Positions 12,372 to 24,464 of a stretch of 64,000 nt of DNA are shown in pieces; positions within the stretch are counted from its first letter, which is position 1, and every line of letters starts with the position of its first letter. A program made the position numbers and the translations under genes. The notes beneath the pieces are model-generated. The model searched no databases. It was not told where the DNA came from and worked only from the letters and a program-made list of their open reading frames with translations. Source of the DNA: Gibbula magus (taxonomy: Eukaryota > Mollusca > Gastropoda > Trochida > Trochidae); the NCBI GenBank assembly GCA_936450465.1, contig OW388304.1, forward strand, positions 6,826,700-6,890,699, given 5' to 3'.

Positions 12372-13716
12372 CATCATTCAAGCGGAAATACTCGGAATGG
12401 TCTCTGGTTTATCTTTGGAAATCCGGTCGAAAAACAAATTTCATTATTAACATGCCTTACATAAGTTCTTTGGACATATTTAGGTTAAAGTAAAACAAAA
12501 TTCCAAGGGTTTTTTTCAAATAGAATTTTTTTTTTTAATGGAACTTTTTTTCCAATGAATTTGTTTTTCCAATGGCATATTTGTTCATTGAGTATTTATT
12601 GACCTTTGTGAAAGTTCAACTTATATGAATTGTTGACTTTGGTGACGTGTTGATTTTAAAAGAGATATTTTGAATTTAGTGAAATATTGACTTTGTTCAC
12701 ATATTGACTTTGGTGAAATGTTGACTTTGGAAATATTTATTGACTTTTGTGAAAATTCAACTTAAATAAAATGCTGACTTTGAAAAAGATATTTTGAATT
12801 TGGTGAAATGTTGACTTTAATCAAGTATTGACTTTGGTGAAATGTTGACTTTGGTTACATGTTGACTTTTAAAATATATTTTAAATTTAGTGAAATATTG
12901 ATTTTGATCACATATTGACTTTGGTGAAATGTTGCCTTTGAAAATATTTATTGCCTTTGGTGAAAGTTTAACTTAAAAAAAATGTTGACTTTGGTGAGAT
13001 GTTGACTTTTAAAAGATATTTTGAGTGAATTGTTGACTTATGTTGACTTTGGAAATGTTTATTGACTTCGGTGAAGTCTGCTTATATCATGAAATATTAA
13101 TATTTCTTATTTATTGACTTTGGTGAATTTGAAATGTCGACTTTGATAATATATATTGACTTTGGTTGAAGTTTAACTTTAATAAAATATTGACTTTGGT
13201 GACATGCGAAAAGAAATATCGAGTTTGATGACATGTTGACTTTGGAACTATTGGTTGACCTTGAGAAGATATTTTGAGCTTAGTGAATTTTTTACTTTAA
13301 AAGATTGAATTTAGTGACAAAATGACTTTGAAATATTTATTTGCGTAGTTGAAGTTTGAATTTAATGGCATTTTGAAAACACTAATGTCTGGCTAAAGGA
13401 GCGTGTATCATACAGTAAGTGTTAAATCATTTGACTACACTATTGCCCACAATACATCAGTCACCAAGACTGATGATTTATACACAACTGATTGCAGGTT
13501 ACAGATATATGATATATCATACTTGTGTATTTCCTATCAAAACATCCTGTCTGTTAAACGAGCTTGCCTTGGTATTACATAACATGTGTATTCGGTCAAT
13601 TAACCCATCACAGAAGTCTCAACTCATTAAGACTGACAGGTAATTAATTACCGGTTCAACGCCTCTGACCTCACACCTGGATGAGACGAGAACGCTAATA
13701 TAAATAAGTCAGTCGC
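12372..13716 (+). repeat. TTGACTTTGG satellite-like module, unit 1
   Basis: Order: a header GGAATGGTCTCTGGTTTATC (about 12396); T-rich stretches with CCAATGG; then about 750 bases of diverged tandem copies of phrases such as GAAATGTTGACTTTGG and GATATTTTGAATTTAGTGA; then a 340-base non-repetitive tail (13375-13716) with TGCCCACAATACA and CGAGCTTGCCTTGGTATTAC. The header starts again at about 13731 for a second, directly repeated unit. Open frames in the tail do not extend beyond 75 codons. The origin is unknown. Confidence 0.8.
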
Positions 13717-14452
13717 TCCAATGTTTGGAATGGTCTCCGGTTTATCTTAGGAAATCCGGTCGAGCCCGAAGTTTGTCCTGACAAAATTTTTTTACAAACA
13801 AATTTAATTTTTTAAATGCCTTACAAAAGTTCTTTGGACATTTTAAGGTAAAAATTTATTTTTTTTAATTTAAAATTTTTTTTCCAATGGATTTCTTTTT
13901 TCCAATGGATTTTATTTTCCAATGGATTTTTTTTTTCCAATGGATTTTTTCTTCCAATGGAATTATTTTTTCAAATGGAATTTGTTTTTCCAATGGAAAT
14001 ATGTTGAAGTGGCTGGTAGGATTAGTTATTGAATGCAGTTTGGCTTATAATGAATTTATGAAATATTAATATTTCAATTTTTTGGACTTTAGTGAAGTTT
14101 TCAATGAAATGTTGATTTTGATTATGTATATTGAGTTTAAAAAGTTGACTTTGGAAAAAATATAATGTTTGTGAAATGTTGACTTTGGAAAAAATATAAT
14201 GTTTGTGAAATGTTGACTCTTGAAATATTTATTGACTTTTGTGAAAGTTTAACTTTATTAAGAATGTTGTCTTTGGTGACATGTTGACTTTGAAAAAGAT
14301 ATTTTGAATTAAGTGAAATGTTTACTTGGATCAAGTGTTGACTTTGGTGAAATGTTGACTTTGAAAATATTTATTGACTTTTGTTAACTTTAGTTTATAT
14401 AAAATGTTGACTTCGGTGACTTTGGTTTTGAAAAAGACATGTTGAATTTAGT
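13717..14452 (+). repeat. TTGACTTTGG module, unit 2 (left part)
   Basis: Begins with the same header (GGAATGGTCTCCGGTTTATC) and CCAATGG-rich stretch as unit 1, then the TTGACTTTGG array. It is interrupted at 14452 by the Mutator-like element and resumes at 19926. The last nine bases, GAATTTAGT (14444-14452), are the target duplication. Confidence 0.85.
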
Positions 14453-14500
14453 GGCAACCAGACTTTAGACTGTTATTCGCTATTCGTCATTTGTCATGCG

Positions 14501-14885
14501 AATGACGAATAGCACATTTATTTGCTATTCGTCTTTCATTTTGTTCATATATTTGAATGACGAAAAGCAAATTTATTTGCTATTCATCCCCGTGCTGAAG
14601 TAAAAAATGAATGACGAAAAGCAAATTTATTTGCTATTCGCCTTTCATATTGTTCACATATTTGAATGAAGAAAAGCAAATTTATTTGCTGTTCCTCTTT
14701 CATACCGACGTGATAAATGAATGAAGAAAAGCAAATTTATTTGCTATTTGTATTTCGTACTGAACTGATAAATGAATGTCGAAAAGCAAATTTATTTGCT
14801 ATTCGTCTTTCGTACTGTGGTGAAAAATAAATGAAGAAAAGATAATTTATTTCCTATTCATCTTTCACAGTAATGGCAAATGTTT
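14501..14885 (+). repeat. Seven 54-55-bp hairpin repeats, left TIR
   Basis: Each unit reads AATGACGAAAAGCAAATTTA followed by TTTGCTATTCGTCTTTC and a variable spacer. The two halves are inverted copies, so every unit can fold on itself around TTTA. The mirror array is at about 19567-19905. Confidence 0.92.
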
Positions 14886-14929
14886 TTGCTTTTTGATTTT
14901 CATTTTTCGTTTTTCATTATTGGTAATTT

Positions 14930-16165
14930 GCCATTCAAATCATTACTCTCTTAGGTAAATGAGATCACCTCCATATATTTCTCTAAGCTTTTTACCAGTT
15001 TGCTCTGGGAGCAGTCTGAAGTAGTGGGAAGACATTCCCCCTAGAATGGAAAAGCTCAGAACAACTTGGACCTAACTTTGAACAATATTTTTTAACAAAA
15101 CTTTTGATTATTTTCTATTAATCACTTTTTGATCCCAAATAACTCTTAGTTTTAATAATTAAGAAAATAAAATAGCAAAAGTTATTTCTGTATGCTTTTC
15201 AAACTTTTTTTTCGCCTTTCGCCTTTGAATGACAAATAGCAATTTTTTTTCGCTTTTCGTTATTCGTCATTTGCCATTCGCCATTTAAACTCATTATGCT
15301 CTTAGGTAAATGAGGAAAGTTCCATACATTTCTGTAAGCTTTTTACAAGTTTGATGCCAAATTATTAAATATTTTAATCAAATATTTTATTTTATCACCA
15401 ATTAAAGACCCAGGATTTGCTCTGGGAGCAGTCTGAATTAGTGGGAAGACTTTCCCCCTAGAATGGAAAAGCTCAGAACAACTAGGACTTAACTTTGAAT
15501 AATAATGTATGTGTAAAACATTTAAATATTTTTCTTTAAATAAAGATTTGATCCCAAATAACACTTAATTTTATTCATTTCGAACAAAAAATAGCAAGAG
15601 ATACTTCTGTATGCTTTTCAAACTTTTTTTTCGCCTTTCACCTTTGAATGACGAATAGCAAATGTTTTCGCTTTTCGTTATTCGTCATTCGTCACTCTCT
15701 TTTCGCCATTCAAACTCAAAACTCTCTTAGGTATATGAGATCAATTCCATATATATTTCTCTAAGCTTTTTACAAGTTTGATGCCAAATTATTAAATATT
15801 TTAATCAAATATTTTATTTTATCACCAATTAATACCCAGGTTATGCTCTGGGAGCAGTCTGAATTAGTGGGAAGACTTACCCCCGAGAATGAAAAAGCTC
15901 AGAACAACTAGGACTTAACTTTGAATAATAATGTATGTGTAAAACATTTAAATATTTTTCTTTAAATAAAGATTTGATCCCAAATAACACTTACTTTTAT
16001 CTATTTAGAACAAAAAATAGCAAAAGTAATTTATGTTTGCCTTTCAAACTTTTTTTCGCCTTTCGCCTTTGAATGACGAATAGCAAATTTGTTCGCTTTT
16101 CATTATTCGTCATTCGTCATTCGACTTTCGCCATTCAAACTCAAAACTCTCTTAGGTATATGGAG
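14930..16165 (+). repeat. Three tandem units of about 420 bp, left TIR
   Basis: Units begin near 14930, 15345 and 15768. Each carries CTCTGGGAGCAGTCTGAA, then GTGGGAAGACTTTCCCCC, GGAAAAGCTCAGAACAACT and TTGATCCCAAATAACAC, and ends with a TTCGTCATTCGTCATTCG cluster. Similar units occur in inverse order and orientation in the right TIR. Confidence 0.88.
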
Positions 16166-18184
16166 GAAGCGAAGGGTTTTTTCTGACTATCAGGGTCTAC
16201 ATACCATACCCGTGGTAGAATTGGTTATCAATATTATCAACCGTTTTTAAGTGTATAACAGGCTTTTTACGTGTTATCGCGTTATATTGAGGATCCCTGG
16301 CGTTATATTGAGTATCCCTGGGTGATATCAGCCGCGCTATATGAGTTTCTTTTGTACCGTGATATCTCGTCTGCCCCCTTAGCGCAGTAGTCAGAGGCGC
16401 TGACCCAGTAACTGCAGGTGATAGTGGAAACGGGTTCGAGACGCACTTTCTGCAAAACATTTGCTGTACATATTCTGTCGTAAACTTATGAAATTTTTCA
16501 AAATTAATCTAAGTTAGTTTCTTCAGATCTTTACTCTCAAGTCATCTTAACAAATATATCAGGGTTTACAATCATTATAATTCCATCTAACAGGGTTTAC
16601 AAGTGTATGTGTAAACCCTCCTGGAGGGAATTACAAGGTTGTAAGTCCCTCGTACTGGGTGATACGGTTTAGTAAGGTCGTTTCAAGTATCACGTTATAT
16701 GGCTTGTAGGTTGATAATCGTACAATGTCCATTCCTGGTGTAAGGGTAATGACTCTAAAATTAGAATAACTGGAACTTTCTTTTAAACTCAAACAAAAGT
16801 ATTGTCAGCTGTACCCACAAGCATCACTTCATTTACCTAGGTGAAATAGTTTCAAAGAAAGGTTGTGCCCATTGATCATTTTAAACAGTTACTATAAAGT
16901 CCCAAAATTTACGTTTTCATGAAAACGACAAAATATGTTTTTCCAAGAAAACTGCAAACTTGCCGTACGTTATAGGACGGACATGGCTTACAATTTTACA
17001 AAGTTTGGTTAATGCACGTCTCAGTTAGTTTGGATGTACCGGACAGTAGGACAGATGGACGGACGAACCATACACCCCCAACCAATTCGTAGCGTAGGTA
17101 AAATAATTAATGATACATGAATGTCAATTGATGTAGCTAAAGAGTAATTGACTGGGTCTAGAAAATCTTTAGGACTTCCTTTTCTTTGTACCACTAAAAC
17201 GTTTCACTTAAGCATATGTAGGCAAATAAGCTGAACTGTGCACATGATTCAGATGTAAAAAAGACACAGATGTTTCCATATGATTCAAACTTTAGGAACT
17301 TATTTCTTTGGTAGTTCGGCTTTATTATCAATGTATGTAAAGTTTTCCCATTTAGCCTTCAGAGAGAATGACTACATTGTCTATGACGTCACATTATTTT
17401 TGAGTTACAATGCTGAACATGTTCATTGAACTATCCCCAATGTAGTGCCAGCTCAGACGTTATAATATCCTTATAATGCTCAGCACATAGCACGAAAGAA
17501 ACAACTCCCATCGTTTAATGTCATTTCTTGTAACACTTCGGGGAATCTATCACTGACCTACCGGGTGATCGCCGGACGCAAAACGAACTTAGTTAGTTAA
17601 TAATACTATCTGACATTTGACATTGACTATGTTAACTCAATTTGAATCTACAATCCCAAGTGTAAGCCATACAATTTGCACAATCATGTGTGTGATATAC
17701 AGGAACTATTTTAAAGATTGTTTACACAATATTATCACTCAATCTGACTGCTCATAGAGACAACGCGTCCGCAGATTGTGGAACATAAGAACTATAGGGA
17801 TTATACATTAATGATGCATTCATTGTGTTTCTTTGGCTTTAAAGGTACATCCAGTGTGTTGTTATGGGTCACATATGCCAAACATTATAAATTATGTTAA
17901 TCTTTTGAGAAGAACTGACTGTTACCAAAAATTGCCATGTTGATGATAGTTGACTCAGTAAACATACAATATAAAGGTAAAAGTGTCAATTTCTGATCGA
18001 AAATCGGACAATGCACCGCTTGTAGCGCGCGTCAATTAGTCAAACGTAATTTTGGAAATTTTGTTTATACCAGACAAACAGGCAACTTTGGGTTGATAAT
18101 GTTAAAGAGGTATTATAACTACTGTGCATGAAAATGGCATGTGTACAGTTTTGGTTTCTGGACATGTATAAGGATGGTACTCAA
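16166..18184. other. Central non-repeated core of the MULE
   Basis: About 2 kb between the arms with no ORF over 90 codons and no transposase motif. It contains a tRNA-like segment (16373-16447), a GGACGGACGAACC stretch near 17058 typical of a mollusc repeat family, and near its right end (17905-18060) a segment related in inverse orientation to 33590-33750. Material of mixed origin may have been captured. Confidence 0.6.
16373..16447 (+). pseudogene. tRNA-like (Met-type) pseudogene
   Basis: GCCCCCTTAGCGCAGTAG at the start closely resembles the 5' end of eukaryotic elongator tRNA-Met, with a good box A. A box B-like GGGTTCGAGAC follows about 45 bases on. The anticodon arm and acceptor pairing are degraded, so it is not a working tRNA. 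It may be a SINE head or a captured tRNA gene inside the MULE core. Confidence 0.5.
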
Positions 18185-19566
18185 TTTGAATTATTAGGCA
18201 TGAAACTGCTAAAAAGCTTAGAGAAATGTATGGAACTCTTCATTTAGCTAAGAGCATTATGAGTTTGAATGGCAAATGACGAATAACGAAAAGCGAAAAA
18301 AAATTGCTATTCGTCATTCAAAGGCAAAAGGCGAAAAAAAAGTTTGAAAAGCATACAGAAATAACTTTTGCTATTTTATTTTCTAAATTATTTTTGTATA
18401 TATATTAAGAGTTATTTGGGATCAAAAAGTGATTAATAGAAAATAATCAAAAGTTTTGTTAAAAAATATTGTTCAAAGTTAGGTCCAAGTTGTTCTGAGC
18501 TTTTCCATTCTAGGGGGAATGTCTTCCCACTACTTCAGACTGCTCCCAGAGCAAATCCTGGGTCTTTATTTAGTGATAAAATAAAATATTTGATTAAAAT
18601 ATTTAATAATTTGGCATCAAACTGGTAAAAAGTTAGAGAAATATATATGGAATTTATCTCATTTTTCTCAAGGCGAAAGGCGAATGACGAATGACGAATA
18701 ACGAAAAGCGAAAAAATTTGCTATTCGTCATTCAAAGGCGAAAAAAAAGTTTGAAAGGCAAACATAAATTACTTTTGCTATTTTTTGTTCTAAATAAATA
18801 AAAGTAAGTGTTATTTGGGATCAAATCTTTATTTAAAGAAATATATTTAAATGTTTTACACATACATTATTATTCAAAGTGAAGTCTTAGTTGTTCTGAG
18901 CTTTTTCATTCTAGTGGGTAAGTCTTCCCACTAATTCAGACTGCTCCCAGAGCATAACCTGTGTCTTTAATTGGTGATAAAATAAAATATTTGATTAAAA
19001 TATTTAATAATTTGGCATCAAACTGGTAAAAAGCTTAGAGAAATATATATGGAATTGATCTCATTTACTTAAGAGAGTACTGAGTTTGAATGGCGAAAGG
19101 CGAATGATGAATGACGAATGACGAATAACGAAAAGCAAAAAAAATTGCTATTTGTCATTCAAAGTCGAAAGACAAAAAAAAGGTTGAAAAACTTACAGAA
19201 ATAACCCTTGCTATTTTTTGTTCTAAATAAATAAAAGTAACTGTTTTTGAGATCAAATAGTGATTTAAAGAGAAAAATATTTAAATGTTTTACAGATACA
19301 TTATTATTCAAAGTTAAGTCCTAGTTGTTCTGAGCTTTTTCATTCTAGTTGGTAAGTCTTCCAACTAATTCAGACTGCTCCAAGAGCAAATCTTGGGTCT
19401 TTAATTGGTGATAAAATAAAATATTTGATAACAATATTTAATAATTTGGCATCAAACTTGTAAAAAGCTTAGAGAAATATATGGAGCTGATCTCATTTAC
19501 CTAAGAGAGTAATGATTTTGAATGGCAAATGACCAATAATGAAAAACGAAAAATGAAAATCAAAAA
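18185..19566 (-). repeat. Three tandem units of about 420 bp, right TIR
   Basis: Inverse counterpart of 14930-16165, with units near 18200-18650, 18650-19070 and 19070-19510. The same landmark phrases occur in reverse complement (for example AGTTGTTCTGAGCTTTT and CAGACTGCTCCCAGAGC). Confidence 0.88.
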
Positions 19567-19925
19567 GCAAAAACATTTGCCATTACTGTGAAAGATGAAT
19601 AGGAAATAAATAATCTTTTCTTCATTCATTTTTCACCACAGTACGAAAGACGAATAGCAAATAAATTTGCTTTTCGACATTCATTTATCAGTTCAGTACG
19701 AAAGACAAATAGCAAATAAATTTGCTTTTCGTCATTCATTTATCACGTCGGTATGAAAGAGGAACAGCAAATAAATTTGCTTTTCGTCATTCAAATATGT
19801 GAACAATATGAAAGGCGAAAGGCAAATAAATTTGCTTTTTGTCATTCAAATATATGAACAAAATGAAAGACGAATAGCAAATAAATGTGCTATTCGTCAT
19901 TCGAAGAGTCTATATTCTGGTTGCC
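19567..19925 (-). repeat. Hairpin-repeat array, right TIR
   Basis: Inverse copy of the 54-55-bp array at 14501-14885, followed by the terminal CTGGTTGCC. Unit order and individual variants (for example the GGAACAGCAAATAAATTTGC unit) mirror the left arm, so the arms have been homogenised or copied from one another. Confidence 0.9.
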
Positions 19926-20155
19926 GAATTTAGTGATCACATTTTGACATTTTGACTTTGGTGAATGTTGACTTTGGAAATATTTATTGACTTTTGTACA
20001 AGGTTAACTTAAATGAAATATTGACTTTGAAAATATTTAATGACATTTGTGAAAGTTTAACTTATATAGAATGTTAACTTTGAAAAAGATATTTTGAATT
20101 TATTGAAATGTTGACTTTGATCAAGGATTGACTTTGGTGAATGTGTAATCATGAC
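19926..20155 (+). repeat. TTGACTTTGG module, unit 2 (right part)
   Basis: Starts with the second copy of GAATTTAGT and continues the array split by the MULE (TTGACTTTGGTGAATG, TATTTATTGACTTTTGT and similar phrases). Confidence 0.85.
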
Positions 20156-22094
20156 CTCTTATCTGTGCTGAAATTCATTTTCTTATTTTGAAACAAAGCA
20201 AGCAGGAATATCTTATTCAAATAAAAATGGAACGTAATTTATACTGCTCTCGTTTCAATCAGGCATACTAATAATATATATATTTAGATTGATCAAAGGA
20301 CAGCATAAAGTAACTATATATATATATATGTATGTCAGGGACGGATCAAGGAATTTTGCAAGCAAAATGCAAGCAGAATCAACAAAAATAAGTGAACACA
20401 TTTAGAGAAAAGTTGTAAATTGTCTATTCATTTAGTATTCAGTTCTAAATAACATAGGAATAGCTAGACCACACTTTTTATAAGAAATATGCTTCCTGGT
20501 CAAGATTAATATATATGTATTTTGTGATACTATTGTAATGTATGTTTTGTTTTTGTTTTATTTCAAAATATATAAGATAGTTGGAGTAAATCCTTTCTTG
20601 CTACACTCAGTTGTATATGTATAAACTAAAACACTCCCAATCCAGATCAGTGTAATTTGAATCAGTGACGTATTCCCATTTACGATAGTAGTTAGTTTAT
20701 AAATAATGTGTGAGTCAAGTATTAGATCGTACATTTTCTTGAGAAAATTGCGTCTTTTGTAAAAAAAAATAATAATAACACAAAAAACAGTCAGTCGGGA
20801 CATTTTTTCATTCGATTATAGTTAAATAATGTATCGACATTTTGGAAATAAATACATGATGATAAATAGTTGTAACTTTTCAAAATAAACCTTACGTAAT
20901 TTCAAGTGGTTTTAATTTGAAACATAAATTACTGTCAGTGTCACGGACTGCTTTGATTTGGGTCCACAAAATGGTTGACATTTCCTGTCTCAGCTTTTGG
21001 ATCGTCATAACACTGGTTACAGTTCTGTATTTTTTTCCCCGTTTCCATGGAAACGCAACTTGGATTCCTTTCTGGGGCAGAACTAAACATCCGTAAGGTA
21101 TAGCTCAATGAAACATTATTTTGAAATGTTATATTAAGTTCATTTCATAGGTACACAGACAAAAGTGAAACATACATAAAGGATGTGCAGAGCTAAGACA
21201 CAATTTTGAAACCTGGAAATATTGTTAAAAAAATTCCATTTCGCGTGGAACGAAGGCGTTGTTTTTAATGTACGAGCGAATAATGTTTACAACATAAGAT
21301 ACACCCTTAACAATATTTACAACACTTTCTATGGATATTGTAAATTTTGGAGGTACTGTAATGATACGAACACGAGTTCATTAAAGTTACAACTTAACTG
21401 TCAGTAACTGATTATATAATAAGATTATGAAGATTTGATTTTAGCAATGCAATGTAGATATCGCTTGTCGATTATCGCATGATCTCACACAAGCACCATC
21501 TACTTAGGGAGCCAGTTTTGGGTGATAAAAGACGATTGTTTTACGTTCATTAACGTGATTACATTTATGAAAACATATTGGAAACTTACTGGTTTATATT
21601 TACAGAAAGAACAAATATTTGAATGACTTCTTGTGTAGATTGCTCTATTTATAAATATATACTGAACATCTAAAAACTTTACACTCTTAGTACAGTTTTT
21701 AGACTTTTCAAACACACTAATCCTTGAAATATGTGTATAAAGAAGCCCATTCTGCAACTTCGGGCCGGATTATGTTGTGGAATGAACATTTCTTTTCTTT
21801 CAACTTTTAAATTAATAATTTTATATATGTTTCTACTACAATGAGTTTGTTACATTAATGACTTACAAACACAAGTGTTAAATAGACACGGCAAAGACGT
21901 GTGTTTAGGGGAAACATATTGTTGTAAAACATAAATTATCGGAATTGTTATCTAAAAAAAAATTAACATCGTTTCATGTATGAGTTAATGAAACACATAT
22001 TTAATTTATTGAAAACAATACGCATGTCAATGTTATTCATGATTGACAATTTTAGTGAAATTGTACGTTTTTAATTTTTTTTATATCCTGGATA
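20156..22094. other. Intron 1 sequence, unassigned
   Basis: AT-rich. Minus-strand ORFs 20558-20803 and 21500-21757 and the + ORF 21222-21407 carry no recognisable domain. No TIRs seen. Confidence 0.4.
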
Positions 22095-23025
22095 TGTTAC
22101 AGTCGATTCAATTTTTAAATTAAACAGTGCAATTATATTTTTGAAATTACCAGTGATACAATTCTATTTTAACTTTGCATTCTTTATTCATAATTATTTT
22201 CATATTTTGGCATGTAGAAGTTGAATGTTTATTGTTTAAAGTGTGAAACAACTGATCTAGGCTTATGATTTACATTTCATACTTGAATTCAGTAATTTGA
22301 TTCTTTATATAGAATTAATGGACATATTAATCATGGACAAATATATTTCTGTCCCACAACAATACACTTTTCACTGCTTCAAATACTAAAAATAAAGTTT
22401 GCTTGATAAGTAAATGAAAATAGATAAATTAACATATTAAAAACAAATAAATAATTTAAACTATTTGAGAAAAGTTTGTAAAATAATTAAAAGAGATAAA
22501 TTGAACTCAGCTAAAGAACATTTCCCCTTGATTATCTGTCTCTAAGAATAGAAGTATTGGTACTCAGAACAGTTGTCAGTTATAATTAAAGTGCAATGCA
22601 TTTTTTTTAATTTTTAAAGAATTATATGAAGTTCCCTGATTTAGATCATTGCTTTGTGATACATTTAAAATATTTTAAAATTAATAATAAAGTTGTCAAC
22701 ACTGGCTTATGTATTTCTTTCAATTTCTTCCCCACTAACGTTTATATACTTTCAATATCAAGATTTTCTTTTTTCAAAACTTGGATATTCATTTCTGAAT
22801 GCAAAAGACTTTACTGAATACACGTAAAATTGTAGTATAAAAAAGTGAATGTTGACATGATTTAACTGAGAGATGATAATGTGTAAATGAACGCACAGAA
22901 AGTAATTATTTTTTTTCGAGTGAAGGATGTCTTTATATGGTTTGTAAATCTGCAGTTTTATATGTAAGTGAAAGAAGTTTTATGATAACTGATCGGATAT
23001 ATTTATCATAGCATAAATGCCAATC
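22095..23025 (+). repeat. Dispersed repeat R, uninterrupted copy
   Basis: Aligns with 45611-48209, starting at GTTACAGTCGATTCAAT and ending near GATCGGATATATTTATCATA. Relative to the second copy it has about 370 extra bases near 22220-22610 and lacks the DIRS insertion. It therefore preserves the empty site (around 22670-22685) of the element at 45802. The nature of the repeat is unknown; no coding content. Confidence 0.75.
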
Positions 23026-24464
23026 AAGCTATGCGATCCTGTATGTCTGTCAGTGTCACCCCACATTTACATTACTTCCGCATTCGTTTTTGCGTTGCAA
23101 CAAAAATAATTGTTTGTGAAATGTTCTTAAAATTTATTGAAATAATAATAAGAATACCTAAGAATTAATTTTCAATTTGTATTTTGGTTTGGCATTTAAT
23201 TACTAAGCGACACTATCACACGGAATGTAAGTGACAGAAGCGCTCCGTGAACTGACAACGTGCGTTTTTTGTAGGACATAACAAGAGTTACGTCCCTTGA
23301 TTTCAGGTGGCGTGGTCAACTCGTCCAGCGTTCGGCTCAAAATAGACTAAGGGATTCCCCATCTGGGACATTGGCAAGGGAGGTCTTGTTTTTTCGCAAA
23401 TGCCTCTCGTCCTCGGAAAACATCGGCAATGTTCGGGAAACTTCCAAATAATGCGAATTCATGTAGAGATGTTATTTGAACATTGCATTCGTAACTATGC
23501 AAGTCGTGTCAGTCTCGAAATGCTAAAGTCCGTTTTACAAAGCTGACTTTGCAACTCTTCATTTTCCATTTTTCATTTGTCGAACGTAACTTGTAACATT
23601 ACAAACTGTGCATACAATTTAGATTTAATAATTAAAAATGACAAGTTGACTTTTCAACTTTGACGATTTCTAGTACATTTCAAATGTAAAGTTGAGAATG
23701 GGAGGTTACGATTGACAGGATTAAAACATTAGTTTTGCATGGTTGGATTTGTCTTTTCGAGACTTGTATAGTTGAGAACGTCTTGTTACACTTTACAAGT
23801 TACAAGTCAAGTACTACATATCTATGAACTCATATATATATACAAGTCAAGTACTACATATCTATGAACTCATATATGTTTTTAGGGGAAGGGCATTTGT
23901 GTGAAAGGCTATTCAATAATAATAATACCCGTCAATATTGTAAGACGTTTTGGATAAACAGCGTATCGTATTGAGGGAGCGGCCGAAATTGTAAATAAAT
24001 CAAATTATTAAGAAAAAATTTAATGTAGACTTTGCATGCATCCCTTCACTGCTGTCAACAATCTAACAGTGAGTGGGTCATCCCAAGATATAAATTTGAG
24101 ACTAATTTCAATTAAAACGCAACAAAAAAAGACATTCTGAATTCATAACATCACTACATTTAAATGTCCGCTGATTATTGATAAAAAATGAATAATAAAT
24201 ATACTAGATTAGTGAGCATAATATTTGTGAAGTAATCCCTTGTTCAAACGACGCAAAGCAGTATTTTTACGCTAGGGACAACTGAGCACTGTCATAAAAC
24301 ATGGACGTATTAACGTTTGAATGTTCCGTGCAATTCAATGACTAAAACTGCTCAAAATCGAATAAAAAAAGTGAGGTAAGAGATGGACTGTTTCATTATC
24401 GTAATGGATAACAACCTTGTGCTTTTTGTTCACTCATCCATGTAATAAAGGCTTTTTAATGTCT
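23026..24464. other. Unassigned spacer with a small tandem duplication
   Basis: Mostly unique. At 23803-23876 a 39-base unit containing CAAGTCAAGTACTACATATC is present twice in tandem. No gene supported. Confidence 0.5.

Larger units (their letters stand above)
14453..19925. mobile_element. 5.5-kb Mutator-like (MULE) foldback element
   Basis: The element starts GGCAACCAG and ends CTGGTTGCC. It is flanked by a perfect 9-base duplication GAATTTAGT (14444-14452 and 19926-19934), the TSD size typical of Mutator-like elements. Its terminal inverted repeats are about 1.7 kb each (14453-16165 and 18185-19925). Each arm is built of seven 54-55-bp units, then three units of about 420 bp. The 2-kb centre holds no transposase ORF, so the element is non-autonomous. 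Superfamily assignment rests on TSD length and long TIRs only; no MURA-like protein is present. It lies in intron 1 of the host gene. Confidence 0.85.

Noticed and set aside
14501..14885. CRISPR-like regular array
   Set aside because: Seven 55-bp units look regular, but the spacers are variants of each other, each unit is self-complementary, and a mirrored copy sits in the other arm of a transposon. The genome is eukaryotic.
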